From: Sporosarcina sp. ACRSM
Lineage (GTDB): Bacteria; Bacillota; Bacilli; Bacillales_A; Planococcaceae
Direction: 5' to 3'
Assembly: GCF_022346545.1 (NCBI RefSeq)
Contig: NZ_JAKRNU010000005.1
Span: 186,001-250,000 of the forward strand
DNA length: 64,000 nt
Shown: piece after piece, positions 17,557-25,854 of the stretch
Numbering within the stretch: the first letter of the stretch is position 1
Layout of the letters: every line of letters starts with the position of its first letter
Translations under genes and position numbers: made by a program
Notes under the pieces: model-generated
Told to the model about the DNA's origin: nothing
Database searches by the model: none
Seen by the model: the letters and a program-made list of their open reading frames with translations, nothing else

Positions 17557-17928
17557 TTCAAAAAACACTTTATCGACGTTATATTTCGCACGAAGTGTGT
17601 TAATGATATACGTTTCGTAAATCTCACGTTCCATCGGGTCTTCCACGATGATGATGGAAATTTTGTTCACTTCAGCACGGTGATTTTTAATCGGAGAAAC
17701 ATTATCTTCAAAATGTTTTTTCACACGTTGACGCAGTTTGCGGGCCTTCCCGGCAAACAACAACTCATCCTCTTTGTTGTAAAACAAAATGATGCCGCCT
17801 TTATCACGCGGGATCTCATGTAAATCAATAAAGCCATTAACCGGTTTGATCGGCGCCGCATCCGCACTCATTTCCTGCTTGCGCTGCACAATCGTTACAT
17901 CCGGATTCGGTATCGTAATCGTAATCAA
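17554..17928 (-). CDS. UvrC N-terminal-like (GIY-YIG-type) small nuclease
   Basis: This 124-residue protein matches the small stand-alone UvrC-N family often annotated as a nucleotide excision repair endonuclease (YurQ-like). It has GGIILFYNKEDELLFAGKA near residues 44-62, then RKLRQRVKKHF, and a C-terminal METYIINT-like helix with glutamate (EIYETYIIN). The canonical GIY and YIG tyrosines are Ile and Phe here, which appears to be a trait of this subfamily. The start is TTG at 17928. Role in DNA repair is inferred from the fold. Confidence 0.8.
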   Translation of the reverse strand: MITITIPNPDVTIVQRKQEMSADAAPIKPVNGFIDLHEIPRDKGGIILFYNKEDELLFAGKARKLRQRVKKHFEDNVSPIKNHRAEVNKISIIIVEDPMEREIYETYIINTLRAKYNVDKVFFE

Positions 17929-18001
17929 TTCAACTTCACGTCCTCTTTTTTTCTGAATTTCAATCGTAGCATAAAACGGCTGGAAAAGCGAAGATTGCTG
18001 T

Positions 18002-18066
18002 TAAATTTGGTTGCATTCGTGAATCGTTTGGTTGCACTCGCTTTCGAGTTGCTTGCATTTCAGCAG
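18002..18066 (+). repeat. Degenerate 21-bp tandem repeat
   Basis: Three consecutive 21-base units begin TTTGGTTGCATTCG, TTTGGTTGCACTCG and GTTGCTTGCATTTC. They lie in a 226-base gap that otherwise holds only the terminator at 18095-18140. Confidence 0.55.
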
Positions 18067-18094
18067 TTCCCCTCATTTAGAGTTTTCATAGCAA

Positions 18095-18140
18095 TAAAAA
18101 AAGCTACCAACTGACGAGTTCCTTCGTCGCAATGGTAGCG
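18095..18140 (-). terminator. Terminator after the coiled-coil protein gene
   Basis: CGCTACCATTGCGACGAAGG pairs with the region ending TTGGTAGCTTTTTTT on the minus strand (arms CTACCA and TGGTAG, inner pairs around GACGA/TCGTC). Confidence 0.8.
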
Positions 18141-18154
18141 ATTATCATATATTC

Positions 18155-18469
18155 TTACCTTGTCCGTTGCAGTTCCAGCACCTCGGCACGTGTCGTGATC
18201 AGGTCCGCATTGAGAACGGTGAACTTATTATCGACCGCTCTTGTCAACTTATAGGTGAAATCGATTTTCTTGTTCATCTTCTGCATTTCTTCTTTGATTT
18301 CAAAGATTTCCTCTTTTATCTCAGAAATATTTCCTTTGATACTTGAAATTTCTTCTTTCATCCCTACGATGTCTGTCTTCACTTCCATCATATCAGCGGA
18401 AAGAGTTTTAATATAGCCCGATAGTTCACTGATCGCAGTCAAAATCGTTTCGTTAGTCACTTGTGCCAC
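18155..18469 (-). CDS. Small coiled-coil protein of unknown function
   Basis: This 104-residue protein is almost entirely heptad-like (MKEEISSIKGNISEIKEE), with no membrane segment. A longer reading frame extends to 18772, but GTG 18469 is chosen because GAAGGGTGG lies about nine bases upstream. The extension would also run antisense through the T-box leader. The C-terminal part TTRAEVLELQR resembles short DUF-type coiled-coil proteins common in Bacillales. Function unknown. Confidence 0.6.
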   Translation of the reverse strand: MAQVTNETILTAISELSGYIKTLSADMMEVKTDIVGMKEEISSIKGNISEIKEEIFEIKEEMQKMNKKIDFTYKLTRAVDNKFTVLNADLITTRAEVLELQRTR

Positions 18470-18600
18470 TGTGCGACCACCCTTCTCCATATTCCGTTCG
18501 AATTCTCCATGTCTACTAATTATCGGACATTTTTCGCGATAATACAAGAGGGAGCCTCTTGTTTGTTCCGATTTTTCATCTGGCAGGGACTGTATATGAG

Positions 18601-18629
18601 TTGACTTTCTATTCTTCATTGTGTACATT
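18601..18629 (+). promoter_or_regulatory. Promoter of the T-box leader
   Basis: TTGACT (18601-18606) and TACATT (18624-18629) are 17 bases apart and lie just upstream of the T-box stem I. Confidence 0.6.
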
Positions 18630-18644
18630 AGACTGTAATATCGA

Positions 18645-18951
18645 AATGCTTTGAAGAGAAGAAGTAAAGTGAACGGATTTCCTAACAGAAAGCTTCGGCA
18701 GCTGAAAAGAAGCAGGTTGTCTCCACTTGAAAATGGCCTCTGAGCTCTGCTTTGAACGTGCATCTTGTGCATCAGTAGATGGCAGCGGGAGTTGGTACCC
18801 GTTATCCGAACTACGGTCTAGAATTCATATCGACTGAATTCTGTACTTGCTGAGGTTGTCTACGTGAATAGGCGACGAAAAAAGGTGGTAACACGAGAAT
18901 TCATCTCGTCCTTTTCAATCGATTGATGATTGAATGGGGCGGGATTTTTTT
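18645..18951 (+). promoter_or_regulatory. T-box leader RNA with terminator
   Basis: The 3' part has a T-box sequence AAGGTGGTAACACGAG (18882-18897). It can pair with CTCGTCCTTTT to form the antiterminator. The alternative hairpin at 18905-18945 (inner stem CAATC/GATTG) is followed by seven T. The 5' part shows stem I features: AAGTA at 18660, AGAAAGCTTCGGCAGCTGAAAA as the distal region, and a specifier-loop-like TTGAAAATGG at 18727-18736. The specifier could be read as ATG (Met) or AAT (Asn). Met fits the downstream SAM hydrolase. The RNA should allow readthrough when the cognate tRNA is uncharged. Confidence 0.85.
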
Positions 18952-19203
18952 ATCTTCATTCAGCAGAACACTCCCACCTCTGTAGCTGGTGAGATGAATG
19001 CGGTTTTGTTTTTCCTGTTCAGCAGGTGTTCAAACGCCCGCTGAACGAAGATAAAGCCTCCGGCGGATGTCACAGATTTTGAAAGGAGTATAAGGAAGGC
19101 AACCTAAGATCGCCGCGTCCTGCGGCAACGGTTGCATGACCAACATCCTGTTGGCCTCAAGCTCGATTCAAAATCTGGACGCAATCACGCCAAGGCGCGA
19201 TTG
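18950..19203 (+). repeat. Mosaic repeat, copy 2 (modules A-D-B-C-E)
   Basis: This begins at the T-run of the T-box terminator and ends 42 bases before the SAM hydrolase start. The modules shared with copy 1 are A 18950-19054, D 19061-19089, B 19099-19122, C 19123-19156 and E 19166-19203, so D has moved ahead of B and C. The C hairpin is CCAACA-TCC-TGTTGG, with a T-A pair of copy 1 replaced by A-T. The outer arms of A, TTATCTTCATTCAGC and GCTGAACGAAGATAA, are inverted repeats with one mismatch. No gene is encoded here. Confidence 0.85.
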
Positions 19204-19245
19204 TTTTGAATTTCATACACTAAAACAATGAGGAGTGGATTGGTT

Positions 19246-20106
19246 ATGACAACAGGATTATTGGTTTTTCAATCGGATTTTGGAAAAAGTGACGGTGCAG
19301 TCAGCGCTATGCATGGCGTGGCAAATTCAGTTCAACTTGGTATACCGATTTTCGAAATCACCCATCAAATTCCTCAATATAATATTTGGGAAGCATCGTA
19401 CCGCTTATTGCAATCGATCGGCTATTGGCCGGCCGGCACGGTTTTCGTCTCGATTGTCGACCCGGGTGTCGGCTCCGATCGCCGGGCCGTCGTCGCCAAA
19501 ACAGTGAATGGTCACTATATCATCACGCCAGATAACGGAACTTTGACGCATGTGAAGCAATTTATCGGCATTTCCGAAGTGCGGGAAATTGATGAATCCG
19601 TTAACCGGCTACCGCAATCAGGGGAATCCCATACATTCCATGGACGCGATATTTTCGCCTATACAGGAGCCCGTCTTGCTGCAGGTGTCATTGAATATGA
19701 AGGAGTCGGACCAGCAATCGACCCGGCTGTCCTAGTTTCCTTACCTCTTAAAATGTCGAAAATAGTGGATGAAGTGATCACAGGCATTGTTGATATTATC
19801 GACCGCCCATTCGGTAACCTTTGGACGAATATTAGCCGTACCCAATTCAAGGAAATCGCTGAACAACACGGCGATTCTTTCGAAGTCACCATTACAACGG
19901 ATGGCCGTACAATTTACAACAACATTATGACCTATGGCAGGTCGTTTGCGGATTTGCATATCGGCGAGCCGCTCGTCTATGTCAATTCACTCGATAACAT
20001 CGGCATCGCCATTAATCAAGGCTCTTTCGCAGATGCTTATCGGGTTGGCACAGGTACCAATTGGGAAATCGTCATCCGCAAAGCACCACGCATTGTTTAT
20101 GAATGA
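19246..20106 (+). CDS. S-adenosyl-L-methionine hydrolase (adenosine-forming), DUF62 family
   Basis: This 286-residue protein of the fluorinase/chlorinase superfamily hydrolyses SAM to adenosine and methionine using hydroxide. Visible motifs are the N-terminal VFQSDFGKSDGAV, VDPGVGSDRR near residue 75, and TFHGRDIFAYTGA, which carry the conserved Asp, Arg and His of the hydrolase type. ATG 19246 has GAGGAG at good distance; a longer start at 19228 would place that site inside the gene. The T-box upstream suggests control by amino acid starvation, an unusual regulation for a SAM-consuming enzyme. Confidence 0.88.
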   Translation: MTTGLLVFQSDFGKSDGAVSAMHGVANSVQLGIPIFEITHQIPQYNIWEASYRLLQSIGYWPAGTVFVSIVDPGVGSDRRAVVAKTVNGHYIITPDNGTLTHVKQFIGISEVREIDESVNRLPQSGESHTFHGRDIFAYTGARLAAGVIEYEGVGPAIDPAVLVSLPLKMSKIVDEVITGIVDIIDRPFGNLWTNISRTQFKEIAEQHGDSFEVTITTDGRTIYNNIMTYGRSFADLHIGEPLVYVNSLDNIGIAINQGSFADAYRVGTGTNWEIVIRKAPRIVYE

Positions 20107-20148
20107 AAAAAGAGCAGACAAGGAGAGTGTTCCTTGTTTGCTCTTTTA
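20105..20148. terminator. Bidirectional terminator
   Basis: AAAGAGCAGACAAGGA pairs with TCCTTGTTTGCTCTTT between convergent genes, with A- and T-runs outside. Confidence 0.85.
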
Positions 20149-20577
20149 TAATAGTTGCTTATCGATTTCCTCGTAATTCTCATCTCCGCCAAAATACTTA
20201 TACAACTTCTTCTTCGCTTTCTGTTTAATATCCTCATCTATGTGCTGGACAATTTTAACCACTGCAGCTGCAATGACACTCGCATCATCTACAAGACCGA
20301 CTACCGGGATGAAATCGGGAATAAGATCGGCAGGGAAAATGAGATAACTCAATGCTCCGATGACAATCATTTTTGATGATTTCGGCACTGTCGAACTTTT
20401 CGCCGTGTAATAAAGTAGCAAGCTATAATAGAGGGTCTGCTTCCCCGCCTGTTTCCCATACTTTTTCACCTTGTCCCAAAATTTCCGGTCTGAATAGTGG
20501 TTTTCTGTTCCTTGCATGCTCGATTCTAGATCCAGTTTACTCAATTCTTTTTCATAGTCTTTCCGTTCGTTCGTCAT
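20146..20577 (-). CDS. DUF1232 (YkvA-like) membrane-associated protein
   Basis: This 143-residue protein carries the DUF1232 core MIVIGALSYLIFPADLIPDFIPVVGLVDDASVI at about residues 71-103. The core has the family pattern of two short hydrophobic hairpins around PxDLIPDFIP. The N-terminal 60 residues and the C-terminal tail are charged. The family's role is unknown. It is transcribed divergently from arsR. Confidence 0.85.
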   Translation of the reverse strand: MTNERKDYEKELSKLDLESSMQGTENHYSDRKFWDKVKKYGKQAGKQTLYYSLLLYYTAKSSTVPKSSKMIVIGALSYLIFPADLIPDFIPVVGLVDDASVIAAAVVKIVQHIDEDIKQKAKKKLYKYFGGDENYEEIDKQLL

Positions 20578-20676
20578 GTAAAATGCCTCCCAATTGCATG
20601 TTCGTTACCTTAATTCTACATGGAACATCACGATGTGTCATTCTCTACTGTTTGTCTCTAAGTTTCCTCTTGTATG

Positions 20677-20694
20677 TATAAGCGTATGCTTATA
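20677..20694 (+). promoter_or_regulatory. Likely ArsR operator
   Basis: A perfect inverted repeat TATAAGC-GTAT-GCTTATA lies about 45 bases before the arsR start, beside a GATAAT -10-like element. This matches the palindromic sites typical of ArsR/SmtB autoregulators. Confidence 0.65.
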
Positions 20695-20739
20695 TGATAA
20701 TAGTTGTACGGATATTCAATTATAAGTGAGGAGATACCT

Positions 20740-21060
20740 TTGGAGATTGTACAACTTGAACGTTATTTGAAGACAATCGGTGTAGGTACACGGTTACAAA
20801 TATTGAAGGACATCAGTCACGGTCCACTTTGTATTTGTGATTTGACCGCATCGTTAAACATGTCACAGCCTGCCATTAGTCAACATATGCGTAGATTGAA
20901 AGATGAGCAAATCGTACTTGACGATAAACGAGGGAAGTGGACATTTTGGTCTTTGAATACTGAACACCCACATCATGTCATTCTACTGCAATTGCTCGAC
21001 CTCCTTCCAAACCGGGAGATCGCTAAACAATGTTGTACAAGCGAATGGGAGGATCGATAA
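20740..21060 (+). CDS. arsR: ArsR-type metalloregulator
   Basis: This 106-residue winged-helix repressor has the inducer-binding motif LCICDLT at about residues 29-35, at the start of the recognition region of ArsR proteins. The DNA-binding helix [15 protein letters not shown] follows. The pair of cysteines spaced by one residue is the As(III) site of classical ArsR. A CC pair near the C terminus may add ligands. TTG 20740 is used because GTGAGGAG lies six bases upstream. It overlaps arsB by one base, so repressor and pump are co-expressed. Confidence 0.88.
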   Translation: MEIVQLERYLKTIGVGTRLQILKDISHGPLCICDLTASLNMSQPAISQHMRRLKDEQIVLDDKRGKWTFWSLNTEHPHHVILLQLLDLLPNREIAKQCCTSEWEDR

Positions 21061-22355
21061 TGCAAGTTATATTCGCAGCTCTTATTTTTATCATTACACT
21101 TATTTTTGTCATTTGGCAGCCGCGTGGTTTGTCGATCGGATGGTCTGCAATTGCTGGAGCAGCACTGGCACTTCTCGTCGGCGTTGTCAGTTTCAGCGAT
21201 GTATGGGATGTAACCGGCATTGTTTGGAATGCAACCTTAACATTCGTTGCACTCATTATCATCTCCCTCATTCTCGACGAAATTGGATTTTTCGAATGGG
21301 CGGCTTTACATATGGCGCGTTTTGCAAAGGGAAGCGGCATCCGGATGTTTTTCCTGATCACCTTGTTAGGCGCTGGCGTTTCAGCACTTTTTGCAAATGA
21401 CGGAGCGGCACTGATCCTGACGCCGATTGTCCTTGCGATGGTGCGTGCACTTGATTTTAAAGACAAGATGGTGTTGCCATTCATCATGGCATCCGGCTTC
21501 ATCGCCGATACAACTTCCTTGCCTTTCGTAATCAGCAATCTTGTCAACATCGTATCCGCCGATTTTTTCGGCATCGGTTTCACGGAATATGCTATTCGCA
21601 TGATCATCCCCAACTTGTTCAGTCTAGTTGCGAGTATGCTCGTCTTGTATCTTTATTTCGCTAAATCGATTCCGAAACAATTTGACGAAAAACGGTTGCA
21701 AATGCCGGCAACAGCATTGAAAGATACGAGAATTTTCCGTATATCCTGGATCGTTCTCGGGCTTCTCGTTGCAGGCTATTTCTTCAGTGAGACGCTCAAC
21801 GTTCCTGTCTCATTGATTGCCGGCATCGTTGCGCTCGTTTTTCTGCTGATTGCACGGAGAAGTCCTGCAGTGAATACCGTCACGGTGTTAAAAGGCGCTC
21901 CTTGGGCCATCGTCTTTTTCTCCATCGGGATGTATGTCGTTGTCTACGGCTTGCGCAATGCAGGATTGACCTCTGTTTTGACAGCTGTTATCGAATGGAC
22001 AGCAAGTCACGGGCTATATGCCGCAACCATCGGTATGGGCTTCATCGCAGCCATTTTATCATCTGTCATGAATAACTTGCCGACTGTCATGATCGATGCA
22101 CTTGCAATCCATGATGCAAATGTGCCGGAATCCATTCGCGAAGCGCTCATTTATGCCAATGTCATCGGATCGGATCTTGGGCCGAAAATGACCCCGATCG
22201 GTTCGCTTGCAACGCTTCTTTGGTTACACGTGCTCAATGCAAAAGGTGTCAACATATCATGGGGCTATTATTTTAAAGTTGGCATCGTACTAACATTGCC
22301 AACGTTGTTCATCACGCTGACCGCTCTCGCAGTATGGCTACAACTTTTATATTAA
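21060..22355 (+). CDS. arsB: ArsB-type arsenite efflux permease
   Basis: This 431-residue membrane protein has about 11-12 hydrophobic helices, the usual ArsB length. It contains the family stretch [18 protein letters not shown] and the second-half counterpart [17 protein letters not shown]. It exports arsenite or antimonite across the membrane. GGGAGG precedes the ATG at 21060, which shares its first base with the arsR stop. No arsC reductase lies next to it, so arsenate reduction would need an enzyme elsewhere. Confidence 0.9.
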   Translation: MQVIFAALIFIITLIFVIWQPRGLSIGWSAIAGAALALLVGVVSFSDVWDVTGIVWNATLTFVALIIISLILDEIGFFEWAALHMARFAKGSGIRMFFLITLLGAGVSALFANDGAALILTPIVLAMVRALDFKDKMVLPFIMASGFIADTTSLPFVISNLVNIVSADFFGIGFTEYAIRMIIPNLFSLVASMLVLYLYFAKSIPKQFDEKRLQMPATALKDTRIFRISWIVLGLLVAGYFFSETLNVPVSLIAGIVALVFLLIARRSPAVNTVTVLKGAPWAIVFFSIGMYVVVYGLRNAGLTSVLTAVIEWTASHGLYAATIGMGFIAAILSSVMNNLPTVMIDALAIHDANVPESIREALIYANVIGSDLGPKMTPIGSLATLLWLHVLNAKGVNISWGYYFKVGIVLTLPTLFITLTALAVWLQLLY

Positions 22356-22360
22356 GGCAA

Positions 22361-22406
22361 TGAAAAGAGAGGAATTCCATCACTTAGGCTCTTCCTCTCT
22401 TTTCAA
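22361..22406 (+). terminator. Terminator of the ars operon
   Basis: TGAAAAGAGAGGAA pairs with TTCCTCTCTTTTCA right after arsB. Confidence 0.82.
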
Positions 22407-22481
22407 TATAAATCCTCGTCTTTCCTTACCTTTTCCAACATATGATGTACGGACTCTATTGAAAAGGAAAGGACGGCAATT

Positions 22482-23096
22482 ATGGATTTACCAGTTTCAA
22501 TTGTCACTAAACGATTACCGCATGCTTCCCCCAAAGTGACGGTCTATTACCCTGTCGTTGTCCATTTACCTAACGTCAATGCCCAAAGCCGCATCAATCA
22601 TGCCATCATAACAACACTGAACAAACTGCTAGTTGAGCAGAACTTCTACGATGCCAACCTTGTGGAACTGCTTGCTAATTTTGAATTAAAAAATAATCAG
22701 CGGGGCATCCTCAGCTTGAATCTGATCGTCTATTCATTCACGGGTGGTGCTCACGGCATGACAGTCGTCAACTCCTTGACGTTCGATACGAAAACGGGCA
22801 AGCAGTATACACTAAAAGAATTATTCAAGCCGGGAAGTGATTATGAAAAGCGGATTTCTGACATCATTACACAGCGGATCAAGGATTGGGATATTCAATT
22901 GTTGGACCCGCCTTTCAAAGGCATTCGCAACGATCAGGATTTCTATATTGCAGACACCTCTCTCGTCATCTACTTCCAACTTTACGAAATTACACCGTAT
23001 GTATGGGGCTTCCCCTATTTCCCGATCCCGATTCTCGATCTATCAGACATTATCCAACCCGATGGCCCTCTGGATCGAATGATGGCGTTCACGTAA
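22482..23096 (+). CDS. DUF3298/DUF4163 domain protein
   Basis: This 204-residue protein is similar to the extracellular domains of RsiV and PdaC. It has an N-terminal DUF4163-like part (VTVYYPVVVHLPN) and the DUF3298 motif YSFTGGAHGMTVVNSLTFDTKTGKQ near residues 86-110. A PYVWGFPYFPIPI segment lies near the end. No signal peptide is visible, so it may be cytosolic or wrongly started. GGAAAGGA precedes the ATG. Function unknown. Confidence 0.8.
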   Translation: MDLPVSIVTKRLPHASPKVTVYYPVVVHLPNVNAQSRINHAIITTLNKLLVEQNFYDANLVELLANFELKNNQRGILSLNLIVYSFTGGAHGMTVVNSLTFDTKTGKQYTLKELFKPGSDYEKRISDIITQRIKDWDIQLLDPPFKGIRNDQDFYIADTSLVIYFQLYEITPYVWGFPYFPIPILDLSDIIQPDGPLDRMMAFT

Positions 23097-23116
23097 AAAA
23101 ACAGATAGAGACCAAA

Positions 23117-23167
23117 GCAATCAAGCGTCCACCTTCTTACAGGGACGGACGCTTGATTATTTTTTAT
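23117..23167. terminator. Bidirectional terminator
   Basis: AATCAAGCGTCC and GGACGCTTGATT form a 12-bp perfect stem followed by a T-run, between convergent genes. Confidence 0.85.
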
Positions 23168-23874
23168 AACTGTTCAGCCACTTCAGCTAACACATCCCCG
23201 ATTTTCCGATCGTTAATGACGACATCTGCATAATCGTCAAATACTGTCGGCTCCATATTGACAATAACGAGCTTAGCGCCATTTTCTTTTGCAAGGAGAG
23301 GAAACTGGTTTGCAGGCGTGACAGTGAGTGAAGAACCGAGCACGATGAACAACTCTGCGTGTTCGCTTTCCTCAACTGCTTTCATAAAGGTATCTTCCGG
23401 CAGTCCTTCACCAAATAGGACAACGGATGGGCGCAACTTCCCACCACATGTACAATAAAAGATTTCCTCCTCATACGTCTCATTGCCATACTTTTTCCCA
23501 CATGACTGACAATGGACTTTTTGTAGTGTCCCGTGCAATTCCATAACCTTTTCCGATCCTGCAACTGAATGGAAGCCATCGACGTTTTGTGTAATGATCC
23601 CTCGGATGATGCCTTCTTTTTCCCATTTCGCCAACAGTTCATGCCCTTTATGCGGATGGCAGTCTTTCACTCCGAGAACTCGTGTACGGTAAAACTGGAA
23701 AAAGCGCTCCACATCCTTATTCAAAGCTTCAGTACTTGCCACTGCGGCCGGGTTTTCATTTTCCCAAAGACCTGTTTTGGCAGAGCGAAAATCAGGCAAA
23801 CCACTTTCCGTCGACATCCCCGCACCTGTGTAAACGATAGTATAGTTTGATTTTTTCATTAAATCAGCAAGCAT
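23164..23874 (-). CDS. NAD-dependent protein deacylase (sirtuin)
   Basis: This 236-residue Sir2-family enzyme removes acyl groups from lysines using NAD. It has GAGMSTESGLPDFRS at about residues 17-31, TQNVDGFH, and the catalytic histidine in ELHGT. Four zinc cysteines are present (CQSC and CTCGG type), as is GSSLTVTPANQFPLLA. ATG 23874 follows GGGGGAG; an upstream in-frame start at 23913 lacks a site. The B. subtilis counterpart is SrtN. Confidence 0.93.
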   Translation of the reverse strand: MLADLMKKSNYTIVYTGAGMSTESGLPDFRSAKTGLWENENPAAVASTEALNKDVERFFQFYRTRVLGVKDCHPHKGHELLAKWEKEGIIRGIITQNVDGFHSVAGSEKVMELHGTLQKVHCQSCGKKYGNETYEEEIFYCTCGGKLRPSVVLFGEGLPEDTFMKAVEESEHAELFIVLGSSLTVTPANQFPLLAKENGAKLVIVNMEPTVFDDYADVVINDRKIGDVLAEVAEQL

Positions 23875-24069
23875 TTTTCTCCCCCTTACGATAAATGTCA
23901 AACCAACTTCCATCCTAAGTTTTCAAAATATTCCCCAGGAAATGAACAATATAACACCAACTGAGTTATTGCACTTCATCTCGCTCTGATGGGGTACGCT
24001 ACCTATCACTTTATCATGATAAGCAAATGAAGTCATAAGAAATCGCATTCGTGGGGATCTTTCCACGCC

Positions 24070-24105
24070 AAAAAGCGAACCCTCATAAGTCAGGATTCGC
24101 TTTCC
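24070..24105 (-). terminator. Terminator after the MFS/MarR operon
   Basis: AAAGCGAA...TTCGCTTT hairpin with inner CCT/AGG pairs and a T-run on the minus strand. Confidence 0.75.
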
Positions 24106-24119
24106 TTATTTCACAGTCA

Positions 24120-25298
24120 TTAATTACTAATCATCACTTTATTTTTTCGTTTCATAAAGGTACTCAGATAGATGATAAACACAACGACAGCTAAACCGGC
24201 TGATAACAAATAAACATTTTGGTAGCCAAATTGGACAGCAATAATTCCTAACACATAGGATCCAAGTGCCAGCCCCGTATCAAAAAATGTGAAAAACGTT
24301 GCCGTCGCATAACCGCTTCTTTCTTTTTTCGTCGATTGCACCGCAAGTGTTTGAAAACACGGAACGAGGGCACCATACCCGAATCCGATAAACGCTCCAG
24401 CGATTAAAAAGACTACTACCGAGTCCATATACGCTAATAGGACAAGACCGATGCCAAAAGTGATAAAACCGGGAATGAGCACATATTGAGACCCTTTTTC
24501 ATCAAAAAGCTTTCCTGTAAAAGGACGCGTTAGCAACATGACTGCAGCGAACACGAGAAAAAAAGTACTTGCCAATGGCAAAAGCCCTTTCTCCTGTGCA
24601 TAAATGGATAAAAAGGATAAGACACTTGCATATGACAGGGCGATCATACTGCCAAGGAGCGCAACCGGCATGGCTCCTTTTTCGAACAGATCGCCGATTG
24701 ATAATCTTCTTTTCCCAACCGGCTTTTCTGGCGCAGTACCCACCGGTGCAAATGCGGATGTCACTACACCGATCACCATCAAAATACTCATCACAATAAA
24801 TAACACATCAAAAGAAGCTGTTTGAATGATCGATAATGCAATCATTGGACCGAGAACAACAGCCAGATTCGTCGACATCGTAAAATAGCCAAGACCTGCA
24901 CCTCTTCGCGCAGCTGGTATCGAATCTGCGGCAAGCGAAACGGCTGCCGTCGTAATAATGCTAAACCAGATCCCTTGCACAAAACGTAATACTAAAAGTG
25001 ATCCAAACGGCTCGATGAAATAATAAAGGATCGTACAAAGTAAATAGAGTACAAGTCCGATCCATAACATTTTTCGCTTCCCGAATATATCTAGTATCTT
25101 TCCTGTAAACGGTCTGACTGCAATCGCGGATAATAAAAAGACCGTCATGAGTAAGCCGGCTTCTTCATCCGTTCTTCCTAACACACCGATCGCGTATAAC
25201 GGCAAAGCAGATACAAGACCATAAAATACGATGAAAACAGCTATATTGGTAATAAACAGACTCATAAATGATTTTGTCCATATTGGTTCTTTATTCAT
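24120..25298 (-). CDS. MFS transporter, probable drug exporter
   Basis: This 392-residue protein of the major facilitator superfamily has 12 predicted helices. The loop-2 motif is present as GKILDIFGKRKMLWIG, with a second copy GKLFDEKGSQYV in the other half. It lies four bases downstream of a MarR regulator and is surely co-transcribed, which points to efflux of a compound sensed by that regulator. The substrate cannot be read from sequence. Confidence 0.85.
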   Translation of the reverse strand: MNKEPIWTKSFMSLFITNIAVFIVFYGLVSALPLYAIGVLGRTDEEAGLLMTVFLLSAIAVRPFTGKILDIFGKRKMLWIGLVLYLLCTILYYFIEPFGSLLVLRFVQGIWFSIITTAAVSLAADSIPAARRGAGLGYFTMSTNLAVVLGPMIALSIIQTASFDVLFIVMSILMVIGVVTSAFAPVGTAPEKPVGKRRLSIGDLFEKGAMPVALLGSMIALSYASVLSFLSIYAQEKGLLPLASTFFLVFAAVMLLTRPFTGKLFDEKGSQYVLIPGFITFGIGLVLLAYMDSVVVFLIAGAFIGFGYGALVPCFQTLAVQSTKKERSGYATATFFTFFDTGLALGSYVLGIIAVQFGYQNVYLLSAGLAVVVFIIYLSTFMKRKNKVMISN

Positions 25299-25302
25299 TA
25301 AA

Positions 25303-25716
25303 TTACATCAATCCTTCCTTATCCATTTTCCGAAGCAACGTCATCAATTGTACCTGCTCCTCTTCTGTTAAACCGGTCAAAAATTCATTTTCAAATTGAA
25401 TAATTGATGATTCGATTTCCGGAAACTTGGCAATCGCTTCTTCCGAAAGACGAACAATCTTTTCTCGACGGTCCTTCCCCTCATGTGTGGTCAACCAACC
25501 CAGTTTTTCCAGACGGTTGACTGTGCGCGTAATCGTCGGCGCTTCAACGTTTAAGTACTTCCATATTTGTGTCAACGACATTTCTCCTTGTTGATAGACA
25601 CAGAATAAGACTGTCCATTGTGAAGCAAATAACTCATGTTTTTTCAGCGCTTGATTCACTTCTTTATTTAACAGGCGTGTCATTTGAAAAATGACATGAA
25701 ATAACGGATTCATCAT
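25303..25716 (-). CDS. MarR family transcriptional regulator
   Basis: This 137-residue winged-helix regulator has a recognition region LTQIWKYLNVEAPTITRTVNRLEKLGWL and a wing THEGKDRREKIVRL. Two ATG codons lie in tandem after AAAGGGGATGGA. It is the first gene of a two-gene operon with the MFS exporter. A perfect 12-base palindrome at its own promoter suggests autorepression. Confidence 0.88.
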   Translation of the reverse strand: MMNPLFHVIFQMTRLLNKEVNQALKKHELFASQWTVLFCVYQQGEMSLTQIWKYLNVEAPTITRTVNRLEKLGWLTTHEGKDRREKIVRLSEEAIAKFPEIESSIIQFENEFLTGLTEEEQVQLMTLLRKMDKEGLM

Positions 25717-25730
25717 TCCATCCCCTTTAT

Positions 25731-25742
25731 TTACCTAGGTAA
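25731..25742 (-). promoter_or_regulatory. Likely MarR operator
   Basis: TTACCTAGGTAA is a perfect palindrome just downstream of the predicted -10 element. Confidence 0.65.
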
Positions 25743-25749
25743 CTATAAC

Positions 25750-25778
25750 AGTATACTTCGTGACTCGAAATTTGTAAA
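25750..25778 (-). promoter_or_regulatory. Promoter of the marR-MFS operon
   Basis: TTTACA (25778-25773) and TATACT (25755-25750) with a 17-base spacer on the minus strand. Confidence 0.78.
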
Positions 25779-25854
25779 GCGATCGGCTTTTCAATAGACA
25801 GCATTTCATTCCATTAGAATAGCCATCCAAAGGAATGGATGGCTGCAAGTTACC

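Noticed and set aside
18470..18772. N-terminal extension of the coiled-coil ORF
   Set aside because: It runs antisense through the T-box stem I and lacks a ribosome site; a GTG at 18469 with a good site explains the gene.
25818..25845. AGCCATCC/GGATGGCT hairpin as terminator of the NorA-like gene
   Set aside because: The stem is good but neither side carries a T-run, so termination is not supported.
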